Below are positions 46,132 through 54,176 of a DNA stretch of 64,000 nt, piece after piece. The DNA comes from Gemmatimonas sp. (GTDB taxonomy: Bacteria > Gemmatimonadota > Gemmatimonadetes > Longimicrobiales > Longimicrobiaceae): assembly GCA_009380025.1 (NCBI GenBank), contig WHSP01000004.1, positions 19,233-83,232 of the forward strand, read 5' to 3'. How positions within the stretch are numbered: position 1 is the first letter of the stretch; every line of letters begins with the position of its first letter. Below the pieces are notes generated by a model. The model was not told the origin of the DNA and did no database searches. It saw nothing but the letters and a program-made list of their open reading frames with translations. A program made the translations under genes and the position numbers.

Positions 46132-47169
46132 ATGGCCTTTCGCTGGTTTTCATCCGGTACTTTCATACCGGTAAACGACATCGCGGTCGATCTCGGGACG
46201 GCGAACACGCTCGTTTACGTCAAGGGTGAAGGGATCGTGTTGAACGAGCCGTCGGTGGTGGCAATGGAGAAGGCAACGGGGAGGATCAGAGCGATCGGGC
46301 TCGAGGCGAAGCGGATGCTGGGCCGAACCCCCGACGGGGTTGCTGCGGTCCGTCCTTTGAAGGATGGTGTGATCGCCGATGTGGACGTGACGGAGCTCAT
46401 GCTCCGGTATTTTCTGGAGACGGTCACGTCCAAGCGGTTCTTGAAGCTGAAGCCGACGATGGTGGTCGGGGTTCCGTCGGGGATCACGGAGCTGGAGAGG
46501 CGGGCGGTCCGTTCGAGCGCCCACGCGGCCGGTGCGAAAGAGGTGTATATGGTGGCGGAGCCGATGGCGGCGGCCATCGGGGTCGGGCTACCGGTGGAGA
46601 CGCCGACCGGTAACATGGTGATCGACATCGGCGGGGGAACGACGGAGATTGCCGTGATCGCACTCTCGGGCATCGTTTCCGACACGTCGATCCGGGTGGG
46701 TGGGGACGAGATCGATTCGGCGATCGTCACGTTCTTGCGAAAGAACTACAACCTGTTGATCGGGGAGCCTACGGCGGAGGCTGTCAAGATCCAGATCGGG
46801 TCGGCGTACAGCACGGGGGACGAGCGGGAGATGGAAGTGAAGGGTCGGGATCTGGTATCGGGAATCCCGAAAACGGTTCGGGTGCATTCGCAGGAGGTCC
46901 GGGAGTGCATCCAGGAGCCGATTCAGGCGATCGTGGAGGCGGTGCGTCGGGCGCTCGAGATCACGCCTCCCGAGTTGGCGTCGGATATCGTGGACCGGGG
47001 TATCGTGATGACGGGGGGTGGCGCCCTCATCCGCGGGCTCGATCAGCTGATCGCCCGGGAGACAAACTTGCCGATCCACGTGGATGAGGAGCCGTTGACC
47101 TGCGTCGTCCGAGGCGCGGGTCGAATCCTGGACGATGTGAGCAAGTACCGAGGAGTGTTGGCGACCTGA
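46132..47169 (+). CDS. mreB: Rod shape-determining protein MreB
   Basis: 345 residues, actin homologue that orients sidewall peptidoglycan synthesis. DIAVDLGTANTLVYVKGEGI (phosphate 1), ALEITPPELASDIVDRGIVM and IDIGGGTTEIAVIALSG (phosphate 2) are typical. First of mreB-mreC-mreD-rodA, implying a rod-shaped or elongating cell. Confidence 0.97.
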   Translation: MAFRWFSSGTFIPVNDIAVDLGTANTLVYVKGEGIVLNEPSVVAMEKATGRIRAIGLEAKRMLGRTPDGVAAVRPLKDGVIADVDVTELMLRYFLETVTSKRFLKLKPTMVVGVPSGITELERRAVRSSAHAAGAKEVYMVAEPMAAAIGVGLPVETPTGNMVIDIGGGTTEIAVIALSGIVSDTSIRVGGDEIDSAIVTFLRKNYNLLIGEPTAEAVKIQIGSAYSTGDEREMEVKGRDLVSGIPKTVRVHSQEVRECIQEPIQAIVEAVRRALEITPPELASDIVDRGIVMTGGGALIRGLDQLIARETNLPIHVDEEPLTCVVRGAGRILDDVSKYRGVLAT

Positions 47170-48221
47170 GCACGTTTCGACCGTACCTGGGAGAAGGTGG
47201 GGAGCGAAACCGGAAGCGGGACTGGCGTATCGCGGCGGTCTTCTTCGCGGTGGCTTTGCTGCTCATCTACGTCCCGAACACCTATCGAGAGCAACTCGCC
47301 CGGGGTGTTCGAGAGACGGTGCTGCGTCCAGTCCTCGCATTGCAGCGGGGGACGGTGGAGCGGCAGGCGCTGTTTGCCGACCCGGTGCAACTCCGGGCCG
47401 AAAGGGACAGCCTGGCGGCGTTCCTGGTCGGACAGGCGGGCGTGTCGGCGGAGAACCGGCAGCTCCGGGAGCTACTGGGGCTGCGGCAGCGGCTTCCGCC
47501 GTCGTTCGTGCCGGCGGAGATCGTTCGGATCCCTGGTCGAGTGAGCGAGGGGTACTTCGAGCTGACCGCGGGTCGGGACCAGGGGGTGACGCCGGGTGCG
47601 TCGATCGTCGCTGCGCAGGGTCTCGTCGGTCGTGTGAGGGAGGTGGATGGCGCCGTGGCCTTCGGCATTGACTGGATGAATACGGAGTTTCGGTCGAGTG
47701 CGATGACAGTCGATGGGGAGGTCTACGGGATCCTGGAGCCGCGCAGGATCGGTGGGGAGGCGCTCCTGGTACTGACCGGGACGCCGCGGCATGTTGAACT
47801 CGATGCGGGTACGATGATCGTGACGTCGGGGCACGGCGGAGTCTTTCCCCGTGGGATCCCGATCGGTACGGTGATCGGCCCGGAAGGTGGGGAAGCGGAG
47901 TGGCAACGGAACTACGTGGTGCGGCCTCTGGTATCGCCGGCCGAGATGGCGTATGTGCTGGTGCTCGGAGAGCCGGAGCGATCGCTGGAGGGGCGGGATC
48001 TTGCGCTGGCGTGGGGAATTCGCCCGGATACCGCGGCGCCGCAAATACCCGAAGTGCCGCCGGGCTCGTCCGGTGTGGATGGGGAGGAGGAACCCGCGGG
48101 CGGCGGAGCCGTGACGCAGAGTCCGGAGCCGGCCGAGCCGCAGCTAGCGCGACCTGCCGCCCTCCCGCCTCAGCCGAGACAGGGTCTACGGCTCCTCGGA
48201 GAAGTGGCGCGGCCGCAGTAG
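47166..48221 (+). CDS. mreC: Rod shape-determining protein MreC, probable CTG start
   Basis: Periplasmic scaffold of the elongasome. The conserved part (RQLRELLGLRQRLPPSFVPA, GASIVAAQGLVGRV, TSGHGGVFPRGIPIG) is clear. In frame there is no ATG, GTG or TTG before GTG 47250, but that start would remove the charged N-terminus and half of the only transmembrane helix. A CTG at 47166 overlaps the mreB stop (CTGA), has AGGAG 10 bases upstream, and restores STFRPYLGEGGERNRKRDWR followed by the complete helix IAAVFFAVALLLIYV. I therefore annotate the CTG (351 residues). The C-terminal 60 residues are Pro/Ala-rich. Confidence 0.85.
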   Translation: MSTFRPYLGEGGERNRKRDWRIAAVFFAVALLLIYVPNTYREQLARGVRETVLRPVLALQRGTVERQALFADPVQLRAERDSLAAFLVGQAGVSAENRQLRELLGLRQRLPPSFVPAEIVRIPGRVSEGYFELTAGRDQGVTPGASIVAAQGLVGRVREVDGAVAFGIDWMNTEFRSSAMTVDGEVYGILEPRRIGGEALLVLTGTPRHVELDAGTMIVTSGHGGVFPRGIPIGTVIGPEGGEAEWQRNYVVRPLVSPAEMAYVLVLGEPERSLEGRDLALAWGIRPDTAAPQIPEVPPGSSGVDGEEEPAGGGAVTQSPEPAEPQLARPAALPPQPRQGLRLLGEVARPQ

Positions 48222-48231
48222 AGAGGGTTCA

Positions 48232-48256
48232 AGGCACCTGGACTTCTCAGGTGCCT
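48232..48256 (+). promoter_or_regulatory. Hairpin between mreC and mreD
   Basis: AGGCACCTG and CAGGTGCCT form a perfect 9-base-pair stem with a 7-base loop. Only CTCG follows, not a T-run, so it may lower or protect mRNA at the mreC-mreD boundary rather than terminate. Confidence 0.55.
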
Positions 48257-48285
48257 CTCGTGCAAAGTGAAGGATGTGGACTGAC

Positions 48286-48756
48286 ATGAATCGGGTCGGG
48301 TGGGGCTTTTGGGTGTTTGTCGCCCTCCTGATTGCGCTCCATTTCCTTCTTCGGGTGGGTCTGGGTTACGAGCAGCTCGCTCCGGACTTGCTCGTCGTGG
48401 CCTTCCTGCTCGCCGCCCGACAGCTGCCCGCGGGCTATGCCTCCGGGCTCGGGTTGCTGCTGGGGATCCTCGACGGAGCGCTCGTTCCCTACGCGCTCGG
48501 TGCGAGCGCCCTCGCCCTCACGGTTCTTGGATTCCTCGGTGCGCGATCCCGCGAGCTCTTCGCCGACGACAACTACCTGCTGCTTGCGATCTATCTCTTC
48601 GTCGGGAAGTGGACTTTCGATCTGATCGTGTTTCTCGCCACCGGTGAGGTCTTCCGTGCCGGTGCGGGCTATCTGCTCCTGGTGTCGCCCCTGACGGCGC
48701 TGTACGCCGCGGCTGCGGGGCTGATCGGCTTCACGGTCTACCGAGCTTTTGCTTGA
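48286..48756 (+). CDS. mreD: Rod shape-determining protein MreD
   Basis: 156 residues from the ATG chosen (another in-frame ATG is four codons earlier). Hydrophobic throughout with about five transmembrane helices; VALLIALHFLLRVGLGYEQL and LLVVAFLLAARQLPAGYASG fit MreD. Assigned mainly from topology and its place after mreC. Confidence 0.85.
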   Translation: MNRVGWGFWVFVALLIALHFLLRVGLGYEQLAPDLLVVAFLLAARQLPAGYASGLGLLLGILDGALVPYALGASALALTVLGFLGARSRELFADDNYLLLAIYLFVGKWTFDLIVFLATGEVFRAGAGYLLLVSPLTALYAAAAGLIGFTVYRAFA

Positions 48757-48770
48757 CGGGTGGGCTAGGT

Positions 48771-50018
48771 ATGCTCAAGCGAACACGCCACCTCGCGCTC
48801 GGCGATCCGATCCTTTTCGGGGTCGTGATCACGTTGACGGGGTTCGGAATCGCGATGGTGTACAGCGCCGGCGTCCTGGACGTCCCCAGCAGCATCGCGG
48901 CAGGTCTCTGGCGTCAGCAGCTACTCTGGTTCGTCCTGGCGATGTTGGTGACGCCGTTCGTTTTACGCGTGCCGGTGGTGTGGCTCGAGTGGGCGGCCCA
49001 GCCGATCTACGCGATCTGCCTCGTCCTCCTCGTGCTCGCGTTGGTCATCGGCACCGGGGCTGGCACGGCCGAGAGCGTTCAGGGATGGATCGTTCTTGGC
49101 CCGGTCCGGATCCAGCCGGCTGAGATTGCCAAGGTCGGCGTGATCCTGATGTTGGCGCGGATTCTGGGTACCTGGAGGGAGCCGCCGAAGTCACTGTGGG
49201 CCCTCTGGAAGCCGGTCGGCGTGGTGATCGTCCCGATGGGTCTGGTGATGTTGCAGCCCGACCTCGGGACGGCGCTGGTCTTCACGTCGATCCTCATCGC
49301 CATGCTGTTCTGGGCGGGGACGCCGCTCTGGACGCTCTTCTTCCTGGCGAGCCCAGCCATAGGACTGTTCCTATCGATCAGCGTCTGGCTTTGGGGAGCG
49401 TACTTCGTATTCCTCGTCTTGCTGTTGACCTTCGCTTACAAGGGGAAGACCTCAGAGGCCGCCGCCATTCTGATGGCCAACGTCGTGGCAGGAACGATCG
49501 CGCTTCCTCTCTGGAACAGCCTCGAGCCGTATCAACGCAACCGCTTCCTCGTTTTCCTCGATCCGTCGCTCGACCCACGAGGTGCCGGGTACAACCTGAT
49601 CCAGTCACGGGTCGCGATCGGCAGTGGTGGGTGGTTCGGGAAGGGGTTCCTCGATGGGACCCAGAAACGGCTCGCATTCCTTCCGGAACAACACACGGAC
49701 TTCATCTTCGCGGTGATCGGGGAGGAGTTCGGCTTCCTGGGTGTGACGGCGGTACTGGTTGCGTTCGGGTATATCTTCTGGAGGCTCGTGCAGGTCGCTG
49801 ACGATACCGCCGATCCGTTCTCGAGCCTGGTGCCGTTCGGGCTGTTCGGCAGCTGGTTTGCCCACGTCATCGTCAACACCGGGATGACCGTCGGTGTCAT
49901 GCCGATTACGGGGATCCCTCTGCCCTTCCTGAGTTATGGAGGTTCGTTTTTGCTTGTGAATTTGCTTGCGATGGCGATCGTGGAGCGGATAGCGGCTGAG
50001 TCGCGCGGGAGGGCTTGA
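48771..50018 (+). CDS. rodA: Rod shape-determining protein RodA (SEDS glycosyltransferase)
   Basis: 415 residues. Lipid-II polymerase of the elongasome, about ten transmembrane helices. SEDS marks include IAMVYSAG at the N-terminus, QPDLGTALVF, the loop GAGYNLIQSRVAIGSGGWFG and the signature FLPEQHTDFIFAVIGEEFGF, then ITGIPLPFLSYGGS. A TTG overlapping the mreD stop (48753) would add six residues. The partner PBP2 gene (mrdA), normally between mreD and rodA, is not here. Confidence 0.94.
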   Translation: MLKRTRHLALGDPILFGVVITLTGFGIAMVYSAGVLDVPSSIAAGLWRQQLLWFVLAMLVTPFVLRVPVVWLEWAAQPIYAICLVLLVLALVIGTGAGTAESVQGWIVLGPVRIQPAEIAKVGVILMLARILGTWREPPKSLWALWKPVGVVIVPMGLVMLQPDLGTALVFTSILIAMLFWAGTPLWTLFFLASPAIGLFLSISVWLWGAYFVFLVLLLTFAYKGKTSEAAAILMANVVAGTIALPLWNSLEPYQRNRFLVFLDPSLDPRGAGYNLIQSRVAIGSGGWFGKGFLDGTQKRLAFLPEQHTDFIFAVIGEEFGFLGVTAVLVAFGYIFWRLVQVADDTADPFSSLVPFGLFGSWFAHVIVNTGMTVGVMPITGIPLPFLSYGGSFLLVNLLAMAIVERIAAESRGRA

Positions 50019-50917
50019 TGGATCTCTGGTTCCCGAAAAAGCCCAAGACGAAGCTAAAGGCTGCCGATAAGCGGGAGCTGCCGGGGGACGTATGGGAGAA
50101 GTGCCCGTCGTGCGGCGACATCCTGTACCGGGAGAAGCTCCGGGAGAACTGGAACGTCTGCCCGACCTGTGGCTACCACCTTCGGCTTCCCGCGGCCGAC
50201 TACGTGCGGCTCTTGCTGGATGAAGGCACCGAGGAGGAGTACGACGTCGAGATGAGGTCGGTAGATCCGCTCGGATTTGTCGACCTGAAGCCATATCCGG
50301 AGCGGCTGGAAGCGGCACAGCGGAATGCCGGGAGCGGAGACGCCCTGATCGCCGCCAGCGGCGCCCTCGACACGATCCAGATTCAGACGGCCATCATGAA
50401 CTTTGCCTTCATCGGCGGGTCGATGGGATCGGTCGTCGGTGAGAAGATCGCACGGGCCGGCTTACGGTCGTTGGAGCGATCCGAGCCCCTCGTGATCGTT
50501 TCGGCATCCGGGGGTGCCCGGATGATGGAGGGGATTTTCTCATTGATGCAGATGGCGAAGACGTCCGCGGTTCTCGCTCAACTGGACCAGGCGTCGATTC
50601 CGTACATCTCGGTGCTGACCGATCCCACGACGGGCGGAGTGACCGCGTCGTACGCGATGCTCGGGGACATCAATCTCGCCGAGCCGGGTGCGCTGATCGG
50701 TTTTGCTGGGCCGAGGGTGATCGAACAGACGATCAAGCAGGAGCTACCGGAGGGGTTCCAGACTTCCGAGTTCCTGCTGGAACACGGGATGCTCGACGCC
50801 ATCGTCGACCGGCGCGAGCTGAAGTCGCGGATATCGGCGCTGCTGCGGCATATCCTGGGGATGCCGGGAAGCAATGGGAGGACGCAAGCTGCGCCTCCAC
50901 CGGATAGCCCGGAGTGA
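50018..50917 (+). CDS. accD: Acetyl-CoA carboxylase carboxyltransferase subunit beta
   Basis: 299 residues. Transfers carboxyl from biotin to acetyl-CoA, starting fatty-acid synthesis. N-terminal four-cysteine zinc ribbon (CPSCGDILYRE...CPTCGYHLRL) and crotonase-fold core with SASGGARMMEGIFSLMQM and DPTTGGVTASYAMLGD. ATG overlaps the rodA stop (TGATG). No accA neighbour; folC follows with a 4-base overlap, as in many bacteria. Confidence 0.96.
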   Translation: MDLWFPKKPKTKLKAADKRELPGDVWEKCPSCGDILYREKLRENWNVCPTCGYHLRLPAADYVRLLLDEGTEEEYDVEMRSVDPLGFVDLKPYPERLEAAQRNAGSGDALIAASGALDTIQIQTAIMNFAFIGGSMGSVVGEKIARAGLRSLERSEPLVIVSASGGARMMEGIFSLMQMAKTSAVLAQLDQASIPYISVLTDPTTGGVTASYAMLGDINLAEPGALIGFAGPRVIEQTIKQELPEGFQTSEFLLEHGMLDAIVDRRELKSRISALLRHILGMPGSNGRTQAAPPPDSPE

Positions 50918-52209
50918 CCCTCGAGGATCTGACACCCTGGCTTTTCTCGCGTACGACCGGAGGAATTCGCTGGGGACTCGAACGAACGGAGGAGCTTCTC
51001 GCCGGTGTGGGTGACCCGCACCGGCGTTTCTCTTCGGTGCTGATCGGTGGGACCAACGGGAAGGGGTCGGTTGCGGCGCTGTGCGATGCCGCCCTGCGGG
51101 CGGGTGCGAATGCTCGATCGATCGGACTTTATACGTCACCCCACCTCGTCTCCTTCACCGAGCGCGTCAGGATCGACGGACGTCCAGCGGCCGAGGAGGC
51201 ACTGGCGTCGGCGGCGAAAAGGTTGAAACCGGCGATCGAACGGACGGGCGCCTCGTTCTTCGAGGCGACGACGGCGATGGCGTTTCTCGCCTTCGCCGAG
51301 GCGGGCGTCGATCTGGCGGTTGTGGAGGTCGGGCTGGGGGGGCGCCTGGACGCGACGAATGTTCTCATTCCGCTCGCCACGGCGATCACCAACATCTCGC
51401 GCGATCACGAGGAGTATCTCGGGGCAGAGCTCGAAGGGATCGCGCGCGAGAAGGGAGGCATCTTCAAGCCGCACGTTCCGGCGCTCTCGGCGGTTCCCGA
51501 GCCTGATCTGAGGAGGGTTCTGGAGCGCTGTGCCGAGGAGGTCGGCGCGCCTCTTGTGCACCTCGACGAGCTGGCCTCAGTCGAAGACGTCGAAACGGAA
51601 GTCAACGGCACCCGGTTTCGGCTCCGTTCCGGGCACTGGCGCACCGGCGATCTCCAACTTCGTCTGGCGGGGGCGCACCAGGCCCGCAATGCCGCAGTCG
51701 CCGCTGAGCTTCTCGCTCTCCTTCCACCGGCGTGGCGTCCGAGGTGGGATACCCTGGTCGAGGGCTTTGCGTCGGCCCAATGGCCGGGGCGGCTGCAGCT
51801 CGAAGAGGTCGGCGACACGCGCTACCTGTTGGATGTCGCGCACAACCCCGCCGGAGTCCTCACCCTGACGGACGCGCTCGATCGCCTGGCTCCCCCGCGG
51901 CCGTGGCTCCTCCTTCTATCCATCCTAGCAGATAAACCATGGCGCGAGATGGTCACGGCGCTGGTCCATCGGGCGGACAAGACGATCCTCACACAGGCGC
52001 CTTCGGCACCGGAACACCGCCGGTGGGACCTGGCGGAAGTCTCGGCGTGGATACGGCGGGCCCTGGGGACGAACGCCCTGGTCATACCAACACTCGAGGC
52101 CGCCGTGGACCAGGCAGCGTCGCTCGGGTCACGGGGAACGGTCATCGTGACGGGGTCCTTCCACACCGTGGGCGACGCCATGCGAATCCTGGGAATCTCG
52201 GCTCTCTAG
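50914..52209 (+). CDS. folC: Folylpolyglutamate / dihydrofolate synthase
   Basis: 431 residues, Mur-ligase fold. Adds glutamate to folates. P-loop IGGTNGKGSVAALCDAAL, FFEATTAMAFLAFAEAGVD, VGLGGRLDATN and DVAHNPAGVLTLTDAL. GTG start overlapping accD (GTGA). Confidence 0.94.
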   Translation: MTLEDLTPWLFSRTTGGIRWGLERTEELLAGVGDPHRRFSSVLIGGTNGKGSVAALCDAALRAGANARSIGLYTSPHLVSFTERVRIDGRPAAEEALASAAKRLKPAIERTGASFFEATTAMAFLAFAEAGVDLAVVEVGLGGRLDATNVLIPLATAITNISRDHEEYLGAELEGIAREKGGIFKPHVPALSAVPEPDLRRVLERCAEEVGAPLVHLDELASVEDVETEVNGTRFRLRSGHWRTGDLQLRLAGAHQARNAAVAAELLALLPPAWRPRWDTLVEGFASAQWPGRLQLEEVGDTRYLLDVAHNPAGVLTLTDALDRLAPPRPWLLLLSILADKPWREMVTALVHRADKTILTQAPSAPEHRRWDLAEVSAWIRRALGTNALVIPTLEAAVDQAASLGSRGTVIVTGSFHTVGDAMRILGISAL

Positions 52210-52242
52210 CGTGCCAGCTCGGCCGCGCCGAATACCAACTAC

Positions 52243-52323
52243 AATTTTACCGCTGAGACGCGGAGAGAACGATAGTTGTATTGGTTGGTGCTCCTCTGCG
52301 TACTCTGGGTCTCTGCGGTAGAT
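52243..52323. repeat. Imperfect inverted repeat of the GCAGAGAC type
   Basis: ACCGCTGAGACGCGGAGAG on the left and CTCTGCGTACTCTG with GGTCTCTGCGGTAG on the right are reverse complements with a few mismatches. It matches a palindromic pattern I have seen scattered in unrelated genomes. It lies in the folC-hisS gap. Confidence 0.6.
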
Positions 52324-52399
52324 TTTGTGGTTCCAGATCGCGCCACGGCAGGACTTGCGGGCTTGCCCCTCGCCTCAGCACCCGTCTACATTCCGCGGC

Positions 52400-53692
52400 A
52401 TGCCAAACTTCGTGTCGTTGCCCGGTTTTCGGGATTTCTACCCCGGGGATCTGGCCGTTCGCAAGCATATCATGACCGTCTGGCGGGAGGTGGCCTGTCG
52501 GTACGGATTCGAGGAGTATGACGGCCCTCCGCTGGAGCCGACGGAGCTGTACGTGGAGAAGTCGGGGCCGGAGATCGTGCAGCAGCTCTATAACTTCGCG
52601 GACAAGGGCGATCGCGACGTTTCGCTGCGCCCGGAAATGACCCCGACCCTGGCGCGAATGGTGGGGGCACGGGCATCGGCGATGCGGAAGCCGATCAAGT
52701 GGTTCTCGATGCCCCAGCTCTTCCGGTACGAGCGTGCCCAACGGGGTCGGTTGAGGGAGCACTTCCAGCTCAACCTCGACATCGTCGGCGAGGCGGGAGT
52801 CGGTGCCGACATCGAGTTGATCGCCGCCGCCATCGATGTGCTTCGTGCATTCGGCCTGACCAGCACGGACTTCGTCGTGCGCATCTCGGACCGGCGCCTG
52901 CTCCGGGCGCTCCTGCTTCATGCCCAGGTGCCGGAAGACCGCCTCATCCGGGTCTACAATATCGTCGACAAGCTGGAGCGGGAATCGCGTGAGAGCGTGG
53001 CGGAGCGACTGGGCGAGGAGGTGGGGCTGGGGGAGGCGGCGACGGACGAGGTGCTCGCGATCTTCGGTCACCGGGATTTCGAGGCCGTGCGAAACGCATA
53101 CGGCGGCACACACGGGATCGGCGAGGAGATCGCGAGGATGCGGGAGCTCTTCGAGGGGCTCGAGGCGTTCGGGCTCGCCGACTACGTCCGATTCGATCTT
53201 GGCATCGTTCGAGGCCTCGCCTACTACACCGGCGTCGTGTTCGAGATCTTCGACATCCAGGGCGAGCTTCGGGCAATCTGTGGCGGGGGCCGATACGACG
53301 ACCTGTTGGGACTCGTCTCCGGTTCGGATCTGCCGGCACTCGGCCTCGGCATGGGCGATGTAGTCCTTCGCGAGCTCCTCGCCGGGCGCGGGCTTCTCCC
53401 CGCTACCGATCGCTTACTCGACTATTACGTCGTCGCCGTTACCCCCGACGAGCGACCGGACGTGCTTCGGCTCGTTCACTGCCTTCGGGAGGCGGGACAC
53501 TCGGTCGACTATGCATTGCGTCACCAGGGCGTCGGGAAGCAGCTCAAGAGCGCCAGCGCGTTGAACGCGACCCGCGCCATCATCATCGGTCCGGACGAGG
53601 TGGCCGATGGGGTGGTGGTCGTGCGGACGATGACGAGCGGCGAGGAGGAGCGTGTTCCGATGGACGGGGTTGCTGTTACGGAGGTTGGGTGA
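52400..53692 (+). CDS. hisS: Histidyl-tRNA synthetase
   Basis: 430 residues, class II synthetase. Start chosen at ATG giving PNFVSLPGFRDFYPGDL; the open frame upstream lies in the repeat and is spurious. Motif 2 region FRYERAQRGRLREHFQLNLD, HisA motif RGLAYYTGVVFEIFD and GGGRYDDLLG are present, followed by an anticodon-binding domain. Confidence 0.96.
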   Translation: MPNFVSLPGFRDFYPGDLAVRKHIMTVWREVACRYGFEEYDGPPLEPTELYVEKSGPEIVQQLYNFADKGDRDVSLRPEMTPTLARMVGARASAMRKPIKWFSMPQLFRYERAQRGRLREHFQLNLDIVGEAGVGADIELIAAAIDVLRAFGLTSTDFVVRISDRRLLRALLLHAQVPEDRLIRVYNIVDKLERESRESVAERLGEEVGLGEAATDEVLAIFGHRDFEAVRNAYGGTHGIGEEIARMRELFEGLEAFGLADYVRFDLGIVRGLAYYTGVVFEIFDIQGELRAICGGGRYDDLLGLVSGSDLPALGLGMGDVVLRELLAGRGLLPATDRLLDYYVVAVTPDERPDVLRLVHCLREAGHSVDYALRHQGVGKQLKSASALNATRAIIIGPDEVADGVVVVRTMTSGEEERVPMDGVAVTEVG

Positions 53693-53928
53693 CGAATCGG
53701 AAAGAGTCCGACGAGGAACGGCAGAAGCTCTTTCGCAAGATGGAGTGGGTGTTCGTCTATGCGCCTCCGCTCATTGCGCTCTTCATCGGCGTGTTCGGCG
53801 GGTTCTTTATCGCGACCATCGTTCCGGTGTCGGGTACGACCTTCCTCGGCCGATGGGTTCTGGCGGTGCTCATCATCCTCGTCCTGCCGGCGATCATTTA
53901 CGCCGTTCGATTCTTTTTGAACAAATAG
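53689..53928 (+). CDS. Small membrane protein, two helices
   Basis: 79 residues, GTG start overlapping hisS by 4 bases. A charged N-terminus (NRKESDEERQKLFRKMEW) is followed by two hydrophobic helices (about 25-45 and 54-74) and a short basic end. AtpI-like or unknown; no informative motif. Translation coupling to hisS supports it as a real gene. Confidence 0.65.
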   Translation: MTNRKESDEERQKLFRKMEWVFVYAPPLIALFIGVFGGFFIATIVPVSGTTFLGRWVLAVLIILVLPAIIYAVRFFLNK

Positions 53929-53929
53929 T

Positions 53930-53974
53930 GGGCTGTTGGATAGCAGGTCGGAGCGAAGGACGAAGAGAAATCTC
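53930..53974 (-). repeat. Half copy of family A repeat, inverted
   Basis: Read on the minus strand: GATTTCTCTTCGTCCTTCGC, TCCGACCTGCTATCCAACAG. This matches the right end and tail of the family A elements and the half copy at 16621. A further piece, GCTGTTCATCAACAGTCTTA, lies near 54104. Confidence 0.5.
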
Positions 53975-54070
53975 GATCATCCCCAGTCGTCATTCCCGCG
54001 TAAGCGGGAATCCAGGACGCAACAAGCCTGAGGAGCGACTGGATTCCCGCCTCCGCGGGAATGACATTGC
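53975..54070. repeat. REP-type palindrome, family B, copy 4
   Basis: GTCATTCCCGCGTAAGCGGG and CCCGCCTCCGCGGGAATGAC are near-perfect inverted ends about 30 bases apart. Preceded by TCATCCCCAGTC exactly as in copy 1. A -10-like TATATT at 54124 precedes proS but no -35 is evident. Confidence 0.85.
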
Positions 54071-54176
54071 TGGGTTCCGAGATGACAAGCCGGCCACTAT
54101 CCGATGCTGTTCATCAACAGTCTTATATTATAGAGGGCCGTTCGAGCAGCCAAAATCGATCCCCCGGGAAGAGCAA

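Noticed and set aside
53652..54176. Upstream extension of proS through the REP region
   Set aside because: It overlaps the end of hisS and a small membrane protein gene and crosses two repeats; the ATG at 54177 gives the family N-terminus.
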